Source: Saccharothrix saharensis (GTDB taxonomy: Bacteria > Actinomycetota > Actinomycetes > Mycobacteriales > Pseudonocardiaceae). From it: a stretch of DNA of 64,000 bases. Location of the stretch: the NCBI RefSeq assembly GCF_006716745.1, contig NZ_VFPP01000001.1, forward strand, positions 5,839,386 through 5,903,385, given 5' to 3'. Below the pieces are notes generated by a model, which was given only the letters and a program-made list of their open reading frames with translations, was not told the origin of the DNA and did no database searches. Made by a program: the position numbers and the translations under genes. Below, in pieces: positions 17,944 through 27,033 of the stretch; positions within the stretch are counted from its first letter, which is position 1; every line of letters starts with the position of its first letter.

Positions 17944-20031
17944 TCAGGACTTGCCAAGAATGCCGCGGACCTCGTCGGCGGTCAGCAGCGCCGAACCGAA
18001 CAGCGGGCCCTGCGCGCCCGTCACGCCCAGCTCCGCCAGCCGCCGCGCCTCGAACTCCGTGCGCACGCCCGCCGCGAACATCGGCAGGCCCACCGTGCGC
18101 GACCACGTGAGCAGCGCCACGGCCGCGCTCTCCTCGAGCCGGCTCGCGCCCTCGGCCAGCCCGTACACCGGGGAACCCTGGAACTTCACCGCGGTCAGCG
18201 GCAGCCGGCGCAACCGGTCCACCGGTACGTTGCCACCGCCGACCTGGTCGAGCACCAACCGCACGCCGTGCTCGGCGAGGTAGGTCAGCTCGTCCACCTG
18301 GTCGTCGTTGATCAACGCGGGTAACTGCTCGCTCAGCTCGAACTGCAGCAGCCGCGCCGGCAGGCCGCTCTCCCGCAGCGCGCCGCGCACGGTCGCCACC
18401 AGCTCCGGCTCCTGGCACTGCCGCGCGGTCAGGTCCATGCTCAGCACGGGCGCGGCGTCGCCGAACTCCGCGTGCCACTCGCCCGCGTCGGCGCACGCCT
18501 GCGCGATGGCCCACTTGCCCAGCCGCGCCGCCATCCCGGTGCACGTCGACAGCGACACCAGCTCCTGCGGGTCGAGCACGCCCTCGGTCGGGTGGTCCCA
18601 CCGCAACCGCGCCTCGACGGCCAGCAGCGACCCGTCCGCCAGCGCGTGCACCGGCTCGTAGTCGACCCGGAACTCACCCTGCTCCAGGCCGCCCGCGATG
18701 GACGCCGCCAACCGCATCCGGGCGCGTTCGCGCTGGTCGCGCGTGGCGTCGTAGAGCGCCCACTGCGCCTTGCCGTCGTCCTTGGCCCACCGCACGGTCA
18801 GGTCGACGCACCGCAGCAGCTCGGCCGCGTCCGCGCCCCGGGCCGGCCGCACCACGATCCCGACGCTGGCCGTCACGCCGACGCCGTCGTCACCCACCCA
18901 GACGGGTTCGGCGAACAGCTCCACGGCCGACTCGGCGAGCGCCACCACGGTCGCCACGTCCAGCGGGTCGCGGATCAGCACGCCGAACTCGTCCGGCCCG
19001 ATCCGGGCGAGCTGCCCGACCCCGTCGAAGACCGACCGCAGGTGACCGGCGACGGCGGTGAGGATGTCGTTGCCGACGTCGTGCCCGTAGGCGTCGTTGA
19101 CGACCCGGAAGCCATCGAGGTCGAACACGACCAGCGCGAGCGTCGTGGGGCCGCGGGTGCCGACCGCGCTCTCCAACCAGCCGACGAACTGCGCCCGGTT
19201 CGGCAGGCCGGTCTGCACGTCGTGCAGGCTCTGCCGCACCAGTTGGGACTGCAGCGCGCGCACCTCGTCCAAGCTCTCGATCATGGTCACGTAGAACTCG
19301 GGCTCGCCGTCGTCGTCGCGCAGCAGGGCCAGGGCGATGAGCACGTTGACCAGCTCGCCGTCGGCGCGCACGAGCCGGGTCTCCACGCGGACGTGCTCGC
19401 GGCCGGCGTGCAACTGCCGCGCGACCCGGGAGATGCGGTCCCGCTCGTCCGGGTGAACCAGGTCGCGGCCGACCGACCCGACCAGCTCCTCGGCGGTGCG
19501 GTCCAGCATGGCGAGCATCGCGTCGTTGCAGTCGAGGATCACGCCGTCGATGCCGGAGACCGCGATGGCCAGCGCGGAGGTCTGGAAGACCGCGCGGAAC
19601 TTCGCCTCGCCCGCCCGGACCGCGGATTCCGTCGAGCGGGTGGTGCTCAGCTCGTGGTTGTGCTGCTGCTCGTCCAGCGTGCGGCGGCACAGCGCTTCGG
19701 TGAACCCGGCGGCGAGCGCGCCCAGCGCGGACATCAGGCGCGGGGGCGCGTCGGTGGCCAGGTGCTCGCCGACGAACGCGAGCGTGCGCTCCAGCGCCTC
19801 GGGCGTCACCAGGTCGTGCTCGACCAGGCTCCGGCCGACGTGGCGGGCCCGTTCGGCGGACCCGTCGGGGCGGACGGCGGCGCGCAGGTCGTCGACGAGC
19901 CCGGCGAGCACGTGCTCCAGCGGGTCGTCGGGCGGGGTTCCCGGTGCGATGGCGGCGGCCCACCGACGTGCGAAGGCCTCCCGCGGTTGAGCGGGTTCGT
20001 CACCTGGTCTCGCTGCGTCTGCCATCGTCAT
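17944..20031 (-). CDS. PAS-GGDEF-EAL protein with degenerate catalytic motifs
   Basis: Cytoplasmic 695-aa protein of the c-di-GMP family. Order: helical N-terminus (1-140), PAS domain (about 145-265, FQTSALAIAVSGIDGVILDCNDAM), GGDEF domain (about 280-430) and EAL domain (about 450-690). The GGDEF signature is RIGPDEF, so the first Gly-Gly is lost. EAL reads EARLRW. Other metal-site positions are altered: LSMDLTARQ for the Asn, LDQVGGG for DDFGTG, KFQ for KxD, and AAGVRTE for AEGVE. FELSEQ keeps its Glu. Both domains are probably catalytically weak or dead, and the protein may act as a c-di-GMP or GTP sensor. Confidence 0.88.
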   Translation of the reverse strand: MTMADAARPGDEPAQPREAFARRWAAAIAPGTPPDDPLEHVLAGLVDDLRAAVRPDGSAERARHVGRSLVEHDLVTPEALERTLAFVGEHLATDAPPRLMSALGALAAGFTEALCRRTLDEQQHNHELSTTRSTESAVRAGEAKFRAVFQTSALAIAVSGIDGVILDCNDAMLAMLDRTAEELVGSVGRDLVHPDERDRISRVARQLHAGREHVRVETRLVRADGELVNVLIALALLRDDDGEPEFYVTMIESLDEVRALQSQLVRQSLHDVQTGLPNRAQFVGWLESAVGTRGPTTLALVVFDLDGFRVVNDAYGHDVGNDILTAVAGHLRSVFDGVGQLARIGPDEFGVLIRDPLDVATVVALAESAVELFAEPVWVGDDGVGVTASVGIVVRPARGADAAELLRCVDLTVRWAKDDGKAQWALYDATRDQRERARMRLAASIAGGLEQGEFRVDYEPVHALADGSLLAVEARLRWDHPTEGVLDPQELVSLSTCTGMAARLGKWAIAQACADAGEWHAEFGDAAPVLSMDLTARQCQEPELVATVRGALRESGLPARLLQFELSEQLPALINDDQVDELTYLAEHGVRLVLDQVGGGNVPVDRLRRLPLTAVKFQGSPVYGLAEGASRLEESAAVALLTWSRTVGLPMFAAGVRTEFEARRLAELGVTGAQGPLFGSALLTADEVRGILGKS

Positions 20032-20202
20032 TCAGCTCTGCGGGCCAATCGTCACGGGTTACTCTGCGCGCATTTCCCGACCATTTGTCACTCGAATGGA
20101 GGAATACGGGACCACTGGTCCCGGTCAGCTTACTGGCCACCGACCGCGTTGCGGCAAGACGATCAACCCGGGTCTTCAGCGGGCCGTGATCTTCGGCGCC
20201 GC

Positions 20203-20233
20203 TTGACCTCCAGTAAGGCCGAGGTCCTAGCGT
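20203..20233 (+). promoter_or_regulatory. Putative leaderless promoter of the imine-reductase-like gene
   Basis: TTGACC (20203-20208) and TAGCGT (20228-20233) are separated by 19 nt; the ATG follows 7 nt after the -10. No ribosome site is seen. Confidence 0.5.
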
Positions 20234-20240
20234 CGCGGCC

Positions 20241-21101
20241 ATGGCAGTGACTGTGCTGGGACTGGGGGAGATGGGGAGCGCGCTGGCCGCGGCGTTCCTC
20301 GCGGGCGGGCAGCGGACCGCGGTGTGGAACCGCACGCCGGGCAGGGCGGAGGCCCTCGTCGCCAGGGGTGCGGTGGGCTCGTCGTCGGTGGAGGACGCCG
20401 TGGCGGGCGCTGACCTCGTGGTGGTGAACGTCAAGGGCAACGAGGCGGCGCGGGCTGTCCTGGCGTCGGCCGGGTCGCTGGCGGGGCGGGTGGTGGTGAA
20501 CCTGACCGACGGGACGTCCAGCGAGGCGCGCGGACTCTCGGCGTGGGTCGCGGCACGGGGTGCGCGGTACGTGCACGGGCAGATCATGACCATCGCGCCG
20601 GCAATCGGGCATCCCGATTCGGTGGTGTTCTACGGCGGTGACGAAGCCGCTTTCAACGACCACCGCGGAGTGCTGTTGTTGTTGGGCGGGCGTGCGACTT
20701 TTCTGGGGGATGACGCGGGCGTACCGGCGTTGTTCGGGATGGCGATGAACGGCACCATGTGGGGCACGCTCAACGGGTTCCTGCACGCGGCGGCGTTGTT
20801 GTCGAGCCAGGGCGTGGAGGTGAAGCGGTTCGTGGAGGCGGCGTCGGCGTCGTTGACCGGGCTGCTCGGCTACCTGCCGTCGTTGGCGGAGGAGGTGGAC
20901 CGGGGCGAGCACGCGGTGCCGTTCGGCGCGTTGAAGCACCACCTGCCGGCCGTGGACGACCTGGTTCGGGAGAGCCGGGAGCGGGGGATCGACGCGGGGC
21001 TGCCCTCGTACACGTCGGAGCTGGTCCGGGCGGCGGTGGAGGCCGGGCACGGCGACGACAGCTACTCGCGGCTGGTGGAGCGGTTCCGGTCGGCGTCCTG
21101 A
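20241..21101 (+). CDS. NAD(P)-dependent oxidoreductase, imine-reductase/beta-hydroxyacid dehydrogenase family
   Basis: Two-domain dehydrogenase of 286 aa. The Rossmann fold begins at once (VTVLGLGEMGSALAAAFLAGG), with WNRTPGRAE after strand 2, where Arg favours NADPH. The second half is the helical dimerisation domain (PALFGMAMNGTMWGTLNGFLHAAAL). Length and the block HGQIMTIAPAIGHPDSVVFYGGDE fit the actinobacterial imine-reductase-like group more than 6-phosphogluconate or 3-hydroxyisobutyrate dehydrogenases, whose GGxxG and catalytic Lys motifs are not clear here. The natural substrate is unknown. The gene stands alone, convergent with the EspG gene. Confidence 0.82.
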   Translation: MAVTVLGLGEMGSALAAAFLAGGQRTAVWNRTPGRAEALVARGAVGSSSVEDAVAGADLVVVNVKGNEAARAVLASAGSLAGRVVVNLTDGTSSEARGLSAWVAARGARYVHGQIMTIAPAIGHPDSVVFYGGDEAAFNDHRGVLLLLGGRATFLGDDAGVPALFGMAMNGTMWGTLNGFLHAAALLSSQGVEVKRFVEAASASLTGLLGYLPSLAEEVDRGEHAVPFGALKHHLPAVDDLVRESRERGIDAGLPSYTSELVRAAVEAGHGDDSYSRLVERFRSAS

Positions 21102-21107
21102 GCGTTC

Positions 21108-21183
21108 GACTCGGGTGCTCCGAACGGAGGACTCCCGCGTTCCGAACGCAGGACCCTCGCGCGAGGGTCCTGCGTTCGGAACG
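21108..21183. repeat. Intergenic repeat, member 3, with a perfect 46-bp palindrome
   Basis: A fragment of the repeat family (GAGCGTTCGACTCGGG) is followed by a perfect 46-bp palindrome without loop, 21138-21183, centred between 21160 and 21161 (arm begins CGTTCCGAACGCAGGACC). It separates two convergent genes and should act as a two-way terminator. Confidence 0.8.
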
Positions 21184-21191
21184 GGGGTCGG

Positions 21192-21959
21192 TCAGGCGAC
21201 GGTGGACAGGACGGAGGCGATGCGGGTGGCGATGCGGTCGTTGTCGGTCGGCGCGAGGCTCAGCCAGCCGTTCTCGTTGACCATCAGGTAGCGGCCCTGC
21301 GGGGTGTCGAACCAGGTGATCAGCGCACCCGCCCGGTCACGCCGGTAGCCGCCGCCCACCGTGACGCCGAACTGGCCGCCCGCGATCCGGCTCGCCGCCA
21401 GCTCGCTCACCGCGGTCGCGTCCTCGCGCGAGAGCCCGGCCTTCTGCAGCGCCTCGCGCTCGTCCAGCTCGCCGCCGCCGCCCCACGGGTCGTCGTCCTC
21501 GTCGTCGGACTGCTCGTCCTGCATCGCGACGGCCGAGGTCAGGGCCTCCAGCCGCAGCGACAACGCGCTGCCCGGCCCGGCGGACCCGGCCGGCAGCACC
21601 TCCACGATCGACCGGGCCAACGCGGTCGGCCGGATCTCCAGCACGCCGATCGAGCCGCTGTCGATCACCGCCATCGCCGCGCGGTTGCCGTCGGACACGG
21701 CCACCGCGCGCACCGCCCGGTCGGCGTGCGCGACCGCGTCCACGGCCACCTCGTGGTCGCCGAGCAGCCGCAGCAGCTCCACCAGCCGGGGGGCGGGCTC
21801 GCCGTACGCGGCGAGCACCTCCTCCCGCAAGCGCTTGCGCTCCTCCTCGGTGTCACCCAGGCTCGGCACGTCCAGCGGGTACGGCAACCGGCCGAGGTCC
21901 AGGTGCTGCCACAGCACGTCCAGCTCACGCGGGGTGAGCAGGAACTCGGGCTCGATCAC
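21192..21959 (-). CDS. EspG-family chaperone of type VII (ESX) secretion
   Basis: Protein of 255 aa with the EspG family pattern: N-terminal LLTPRELDVLWQHLDLGRLPYPLDV, central VLEIRPTALARSIVEVLP and C-terminal RAGALITWFDTPQGRYLMVNENGWLSLAP. In mycobacteria EspG binds PE-PPE pairs in the cytosol and delivers them to the ESX machine. Here it overlaps the upstream PPE-like gene by 4 nt (GTGA), which fits a chaperone-substrate pair. An acidic insertion (DEQSDDEDDDPW) sits near residue 150. No ESX membrane components (EccB-EccE) lie in the window, so the secretion machine must be encoded elsewhere. Confidence 0.85.
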   Translation of the reverse strand: MIEPEFLLTPRELDVLWQHLDLGRLPYPLDVPSLGDTEEERKRLREEVLAAYGEPAPRLVELLRLLGDHEVAVDAVAHADRAVRAVAVSDGNRAAMAVIDSGSIGVLEIRPTALARSIVEVLPAGSAGPGSALSLRLEALTSAVAMQDEQSDDEDDDPWGGGGELDEREALQKAGLSREDATAVSELAASRIAGGQFGVTVGGGYRRDRAGALITWFDTPQGRYLMVNENGWLSLAPTDNDRIATRIASVLSTVA

Positions 21960-23602
21960 GACTGGTCGCCCTTCTTCTTGGGCTTCGAGCCGCCGATGAC
22001 CGACGGGGGCAGGTTCTCGCCGGGCACCTCGAAGATGTCCTCACCGCGGATGTACGCCGCGGCCCGGTGCTCCTTGTCCTCGCCCTGCTGGCCGCCCGCC
22101 GGGGCGCCGCCCATCGGCGCGCCACCCGCCATCGGGGACGCCGCCGCCGCGCCGCCGGGCCCGAACCCGCCGACCGGCATCGGGCCGCGCGGCCCCTGAC
22201 CGCCGAGCGCGCCCGTCGACCCGCCCGCGGCCAGCGAGCCGCCCGCACCGCCGGCGCCACCGGACCCGGTCGGGCCGAAACCGCCCGCGCCGCCGCCGAA
22301 ACCACCGGCACCGCCGCCGAAGCCGCCGGGGGGCATGCCGCCGCCGGGGATGCGCGCACCGGGCACGCCGCCACCGCCACCGCCACCGCCGCCACCCGTG
22401 CCGCCGCCACCGGGCAGCGGAGGCGTGCCGGGGCTGCCGGCCGGGACGTAGGTCGGCGGCTTCACGCCGGGCGGCAGGGTGCCGCCGCCCTGGCGGGGCA
22501 CCGCGTTGGGGTTGGCCGGCTGGTACGGCGGCACGTAACCGCTGCCGCCGGGCGGGGTGTAGCCGGTGTTGGCCGGCGGGGTGTAGGTGTGGCCGGGGTT
22601 GGTGCCCGACGGCGGCGTGTACGGGTTCGCCACCGGCACCTGGGCCGCCGCGGCGGCGGCCGTCGTGCCCTCGGGGCGGTACACCGGCTGCGGGGCCGTG
22701 CCGCTGCCGTACCCGGCCGGGCCGGTGTACGACCCGGGGGCCGACGGGTAGGACGCGGCCGGGGCCGAGTAGCCGGACGGCTGCGTGGCCGACGTCTGCT
22801 GCGTCGGCTGGTAGGCCTGCGGCGCCTCGACCGCCCGTGCGGCCTGCATCGGCTGGGCCGCTGTCGTCGCCGTGTACGCCGACGGGGCCGTGGCGCCGCC
22901 CGAGCTGCCCAGGGCGTCCACGCCCGCGCCCGCCAGCGTGGCGGTCGACGCGGACCGCAGCATCGCGACCTGCGGCTCCTCGGTGCGGCCGGTGACCGGG
23001 TTGAACGGCGCGCTGAACTGCGGCGTGGTCTGGTCGACCGCCTGCGACTCCCGCTCCATCGTGCTCATGACGGTCACGGCGTGCTCGTGCAGCGCCCGCG
23101 CGTGGTCGTTGGCCGCCTGCACGTCGGCCGCCGAGCTGGCCAGGCCCTGGATGCCGCCCGCGGTGAACACGCCGGTGGCCTGGTCCCAGTTGAACTCGAC
23201 CGGCTCGGGCATGCTCGCCCGCGCGTTCTCCATGATCTGGCTCTCGTCCTGCACCCGCTTGCCGACCTCGACCGCGGTCTCGGCGGTGTGCGTGACCCAG
23301 TCGGCCAGGCCCTTGATCGCGAGCCGCGCCGCGTCCGCCGCGTCGCCCGTCCAGCCGGACTCGGTCAGCGCGACCCGTTCGTTGATCAGCCGGGCGGCCT
23401 CGGTCAGCTCGGTGCCGAACTGGCCCCACTCCGCGCCGATCTCGCCCGTCTGGCCCGGGTCGTTGTTGTGGTGCACCGCCTCGTACAGCTCGCGGTGCGA
23501 GCGCGACGCCCAGTTCTGGGTGTCGGTGAGGACCAGGTCGATCTCACGCTCTTCCCGGATCAACCGCTTGAGCTGCTGTTCCGTCTCCGCGCGCTCCACC
23601 AT
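21956..23602 (-). CDS. PPE/WXG100-like secreted protein with long Pro/Gly-rich tail
   Basis: Protein of 548 aa. The first ~200 residues are helical and carry a WxG turn (ESGWTGDAADAARLAIKGLADW), as in type VII secretion substrates. The remaining ~350 residues are low complexity: Ala/Ser/Tyr/Pro-rich (YTPPSGTNPG, TGYTPPGGSGY), then glycine-rich runs, ending in a charged stretch (SKPKKKGDQS). ATG 23602 (MVERAETEQQLKRLIREE) is preceded by GAGGGG; the open frame extends upstream only as a shadow of the neighbouring gene. Placed between a small helical protein and EspG, it is the likely cargo. It is not a PE_PGRS protein, as no PE domain is present. Confidence 0.82.
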   Translation of the reverse strand: MVERAETEQQLKRLIREEREIDLVLTDTQNWASRSHRELYEAVHHNNDPGQTGEIGAEWGQFGTELTEAARLINERVALTESGWTGDAADAARLAIKGLADWVTHTAETAVEVGKRVQDESQIMENARASMPEPVEFNWDQATGVFTAGGIQGLASSAADVQAANDHARALHEHAVTVMSTMERESQAVDQTTPQFSAPFNPVTGRTEEPQVAMLRSASTATLAGAGVDALGSSGGATAPSAYTATTAAQPMQAARAVEAPQAYQPTQQTSATQPSGYSAPAASYPSAPGSYTGPAGYGSGTAPQPVYRPEGTTAAAAAAQVPVANPYTPPSGTNPGHTYTPPANTGYTPPGGSGYVPPYQPANPNAVPRQGGGTLPPGVKPPTYVPAGSPGTPPLPGGGGTGGGGGGGGGGVPGARIPGGGMPPGGFGGGAGGFGGGAGGFGPTGSGGAGGAGGSLAAGGSTGALGGQGPRGPMPVGGFGPGGAAAASPMAGGAPMGGAPAGGQQGEDKEHRAAAYIRGEDIFEVPGENLPPSVIGGSKPKKKGDQS

Positions 23603-23616
23603 CGTCGCCAGCCCCC

Positions 23617-24033
23617 TCAGTTCCCGCTCAGCTTGCGCAGCTCGACGCTGCTCTCTTCGTCGACCGCGGTGAAGTTGCGGATCGCGTTCTGCACCGAGTC
23701 GTGCGTCTGCTGCAGCACCTCGCGGTAGGCCGTCATCACGGCCACGAACGACCGCGGGTCGCCGTCCGCGCGCGCCTCGAACTTCTGCGCCAGCCGGTCG
23801 CCGACGGGGTTGCGGCCGATGGGCGCGGGACGGGCCAGCCGGCCGGCGCGCTCCAGCCACGAGTCGACCTGGTCCATCTGCTCCAGGAGCATCTTGCGCA
23901 GTTCCTCGCCGGTGGCGGGATCGAGCGACACCCGGCCGGAGTTCACGGTCTCCCGGAGCGCCACGACCTGACCGTTGACGGTCGGGACCTCCTGGGGCGG
24001 GGCCACTTCATCCCCGGTTTCGGCGATGTACAT
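23617..24033 (-). CDS. Small helical protein of the ESX/EspG module (hypothetical)
   Basis: Protein of 138 aa beginning MYIAETGDEVAPPQEVP, with a GAGGG ribosome site before ATG 24033. It is predicted mostly helical: QVVALRETVNSGRVSLDPATGEELRKMLLEQMDQVDSWLERAG and SFVAVMTAYREVLQQTHDSVQNAIRNF. It has no signal peptide. It lies first in a three-gene unit with the PPE-like protein (14 nt downstream) and EspG. It may be the partner that forms a helical bundle with the PPE-like protein, as PE proteins do, but it shows no clear PE motif. Function inferred from position only. Confidence 0.7.
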   Translation of the reverse strand: MYIAETGDEVAPPQEVPTVNGQVVALRETVNSGRVSLDPATGEELRKMLLEQMDQVDSWLERAGRLARPAPIGRNPVGDRLAQKFEARADGDPRSFVAVMTAYREVLQQTHDSVQNAIRNFTAVDEESSVELRKLSGN

Positions 24034-24189
24034 CGGTATCCCTCGCGAAGGCAGCCTGCTGGACGAAACCCACCATCCCGGTGCGCTCCAACGCCCGGCC
24101 AACGCGCGCCCAACGCGGCCCGCCAGAGCGTCGTGACGACTGTGGGAAACTCTTCGACTGCACGGTGACAACGCCGAAAGGGCTTGCGG

Positions 24190-26925
24190 ATGCGGGTGAA
24201 CCTGCTTGGCCCCGTCGAGCTGGTTTCCGCAGGTGGGGACGCCGTTCGGCTGGGCGCGGCCAAGCGGCGGACGGTGCTCGCGGCACTCGCGCTCGAGCTG
24301 AACCGCGTGGTGTCCGGCGACCGCCTGCTGGATTTGGTGTGGGACGGCTCACCGCCGCCGCAGGCCAAAGCCGCCCTCCAAGGACATATCGCCCAACTGC
24401 GCAAGGTGCTCTCCGGCGGTGTCGCGCTCGTCACCCGCGCCCCCGGCTACGTGCTGACCGGCGAACGCGCGGCCGTCGACGTGTTCCGGTTCGAGGACCT
24501 GCTGGCCGGCGCGCGGGAGGCGGCGGACGACGACGCGGTGCGGCTGCTGCGGGAGGCGTTGGCGCTGTGGCGCGGCCCGCTGCTCGCCGACGTGCCGGGC
24601 GACCAGTTGCGGGAGGCGGTGTCGGCGCGGCTGGAGGAGCTGCGGCTGGTGGCCGTGCAGGAGCTCGCGACCCGGCTGACGCGCACGGACCGGGCGGCCG
24701 AGGCGGTGTCCGGGCTCCGCGACGCGGTGGACGCCAACCCGTTGCGGGAGGCGCTGGTGTCGCGGCTCGTGCTGGCGCTGCACCGGACCGGGCGGCAGGC
24801 CGAGGCGCTGGCGCTGTACCACCGGACGCGGGAGCGGTTGGCCGACGAGCTGGGCGTGGACCCCGGGCCGGAGCTGCGCGAGGCCTACCGGACCGTGCTG
24901 GCGGGCGACACCGCGCCGGCCCCGCCGGTGGACCGCGCGCCCGCGCAGTTGCCGCGCGAGCACCGCGGGTTCGTCGGGCGCGAGGAGGAGCTGTCCGACC
25001 TCGGCGCGGCGTTGATCGGGCAGGACTCGGCCATCGGTCTGCTGGTGGGTCCCGCCGGGGTGGGCAAGACGGCGTTGGCGCTGCGGTGGGCGCACGGTGT
25101 GGCGGGCGACTTCCCGGACGGGCAGTTGTTCGTGAACCTGCGCGGGTTCGACGAGACCGAGCCGCTGGACCCGCGCACGGCGTTGATCGGGTTCCTGCGG
25201 GCGCTGGGCCTGACCGACTCGCAGATCGCGGTGGACCTGGAGGGCCAGGCCGCGCAATACCGGTCGCTGCTGGCCGGTCGCCGGGTGCTGGTGTTCCTGG
25301 ACAACGCCCGGTCGGCCGAGCAGGTCCGGTCGCTGCTGCCCGGCTCGCCGCGGTGCCTGGTGCTGGTGACCAGCAGGCACCGGCTGGACGACCTCGTGGT
25401 GACGGAGGGCGCGTCGTCGCTGCACGTGCCGACGTTGCCGGAGTCGAGCGCCGAGGACCTGCTGACGGCGTTGCTGGGACGCCAGCGGGTCGAGCAGGAG
25501 CCGGACGCGGTGGCCGAGCTGGTGGAGCTCTGCGACCGGCTGCCGCTGGCGCTGCGGATCGCCGGCGCGCGATTGGCGTCCCGGCCGCGGTGGACGGTCC
25601 AGTCGCTGGTCGACGAACTGCGCGACGAGCAGGGGCGGCTGGCGGCGCTGTCGTTGCCGGAGGCGGGGCGGGGGGTGCACGCGGCGCTGGCGGTGAGCTA
25701 CCGGGAACTGCCGGAGGGCGCGGCGCGGCTGTTCCGGCGGCTGGGCCTGCACCCCGGGACGGACCTGGACAGCTACACGGCGGCGGCGTTGCTGGACATC
25801 AACGTGGTCAGCGCGCGCACCCACCTGCGGACGTTGGCGTACGCGAACCTGCTGCACGAGTCGACCCCGGACCGGTACTCGCGGCACGACCTGGTGCGGC
25901 TGTTCACGCACCACCTGGCGGCCACCGAGTCCGAGGTGGACAACCAGGTGGCGACCAACCGGCTGCTGGACTACTACCTGCACGTGGCGGACCGGGCGCG
26001 GGCGCACCTGTCGGACCACGTGCGGCCGTTCGGGCCGGCCGAGCACCGGCCGGCGTCGTTCCCGGAGCTGTCGTCGCACGCGGCGGCGCTGGACTGGTTC
26101 ACGCTGGAGGAGGCGAACCTCGGGCTGGCCCTGGACATCGCGGTCAACGGCGGGCAGCGGGAGCGGACCTGGCAGTTGGCGCTGTGCCTGGACGCGTTCC
26201 ACTTCCGCCGGGGCAACCGGCTGGACCGGCTGGCGCTGTGCCGCATCGGGTTGGCGGCGGCGCGGTCGTTGGGCGACCGGCACGCCGAGGCGACGTTCCT
26301 GCTGCGGCTGGGGTCGACACTGGCCGACATGGGGCGGATCGACGAGGCGGTCGAGGCGTGCACGCGGGCGGCGTCGCTGGCCGACGGTGACCGGCACCTG
26401 GAGCTGGCGGCGTTGGCGAACCTCGGGTACTGCCTGATGGCGGACGACCAGCTGGACCGCGCGCAGGAGACGATCCTGGAGGCGCTGGAGGTGGCGCGGG
26501 AGGTCGGGGACAACCGGTCGCAGGCCAGCATCCAGAACAACCTGGCGAACGTGCTGCTGCGCAAGCACCAGCCGGAGGAGGCGTTGCGGCACGCGACGGA
26601 GGCGTTGGGCTTGTTCCCGTCCGCGCCGTCGAAGGCGCACACGGCCACGTTGCACACCGTCGGTGCCGCGTCGCAGCAACTGGGCCGCGCCGACGAGGCC
26701 CTGGAGTCGTACCGCGCGGGTCTGGCGCTGGCGGCCCGCCTGGGCGACCGCTACCAGGAGGCCCTGTGCCACCGGGCGATCGGCGACGTGCTGGAGCAGT
26801 CGGAGGGCCAGGCCGCCGCCCGCCCGCACTGGCTGGCCGCCCTCCGGCTCTACCGCGACCTGCGCCTGCCCGACGCCGACGACCTGGCCCGCAAGCTGGA
26901 CGTGACCGCCTGCACCGCCCCGTGA
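24190..26925 (+). CDS. AfsR-like SARP regulator (BTAD - NB-ARC - TPR)
   Basis: Large transcriptional regulator of 911 aa. An OmpR-type winged helix (about 1-90, VNLLGPVELVSAGGDAVRLGAAKRRTVLAALAL), bacterial transcriptional activation domain (about 95-245), NB-ARC ATPase (about 260-560; P-loop GPAGVGKTAL, Walker B-like VLVFLDNA, GLPLA-like DRLPLALRIAG) and C-terminal TPR repeats (about 690-900). This is the AfsR/SARP architecture, which controls secondary metabolism and development. No biosynthetic cluster follows. It is divergent from the ESX-like module, which it might regulate. ATG 24190 is chosen over TTG 24184 because of AAAGGG upstream. Confidence 0.92.
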   Translation: MRVNLLGPVELVSAGGDAVRLGAAKRRTVLAALALELNRVVSGDRLLDLVWDGSPPPQAKAALQGHIAQLRKVLSGGVALVTRAPGYVLTGERAAVDVFRFEDLLAGAREAADDDAVRLLREALALWRGPLLADVPGDQLREAVSARLEELRLVAVQELATRLTRTDRAAEAVSGLRDAVDANPLREALVSRLVLALHRTGRQAEALALYHRTRERLADELGVDPGPELREAYRTVLAGDTAPAPPVDRAPAQLPREHRGFVGREEELSDLGAALIGQDSAIGLLVGPAGVGKTALALRWAHGVAGDFPDGQLFVNLRGFDETEPLDPRTALIGFLRALGLTDSQIAVDLEGQAAQYRSLLAGRRVLVFLDNARSAEQVRSLLPGSPRCLVLVTSRHRLDDLVVTEGASSLHVPTLPESSAEDLLTALLGRQRVEQEPDAVAELVELCDRLPLALRIAGARLASRPRWTVQSLVDELRDEQGRLAALSLPEAGRGVHAALAVSYRELPEGAARLFRRLGLHPGTDLDSYTAAALLDINVVSARTHLRTLAYANLLHESTPDRYSRHDLVRLFTHHLAATESEVDNQVATNRLLDYYLHVADRARAHLSDHVRPFGPAEHRPASFPELSSHAAALDWFTLEEANLGLALDIAVNGGQRERTWQLALCLDAFHFRRGNRLDRLALCRIGLAAARSLGDRHAEATFLLRLGSTLADMGRIDEAVEACTRAASLADGDRHLELAALANLGYCLMADDQLDRAQETILEALEVAREVGDNRSQASIQNNLANVLLRKHQPEEALRHATEALGLFPSAPSKAHTATLHTVGAASQQLGRADEALESYRAGLALAARLGDRYQEALCHRAIGDVLEQSEGQAAARPHWLAALRLYRDLRLPDADDLARKLDVTACTAP

Positions 26926-26958
26926 AACACGAGGCACCACGAACTGGGCATGCGGGGG

Positions 26959-27001
26959 GCGATCGGCCGTTGAAACGGTGGACGTGCCCACGGCCGATCG
27001 C
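26959..27001. terminator. Hairpin between the SARP gene and the HTH partner gene
   Basis: GCGATCGGCCGT (26959-26970) and ACGGCCGATCGC (26990-27001) are perfect 12-bp arms around a 19-nt loop in a convergent gap. It also marks the left edge of the AT-richer island. Confidence 0.6.
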
Positions 27002-27033
27002 ACGGCATGGCGATCACGGCGACGACTGCGACC

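Noticed and set aside
21956..23602. PE_PGRS-like protein
   Set aside because: There is glycine-rich sequence but no PE domain, and the N-terminus is helical with a WxG turn; called PPE/WXG100-like instead.
24190..26925. Pathway-specific regulator of a biosynthetic gene cluster
   Set aside because: No polyketide, peptide synthetase or other biosynthetic genes are adjacent on either side.
24349..27003. 884-aa open frame antisense to the SARP regulator
   Set aside because: Gln/Arg/Pro/Val-rich shadow with no recognisable motif; the plus strand encodes a complete AfsR-type protein.
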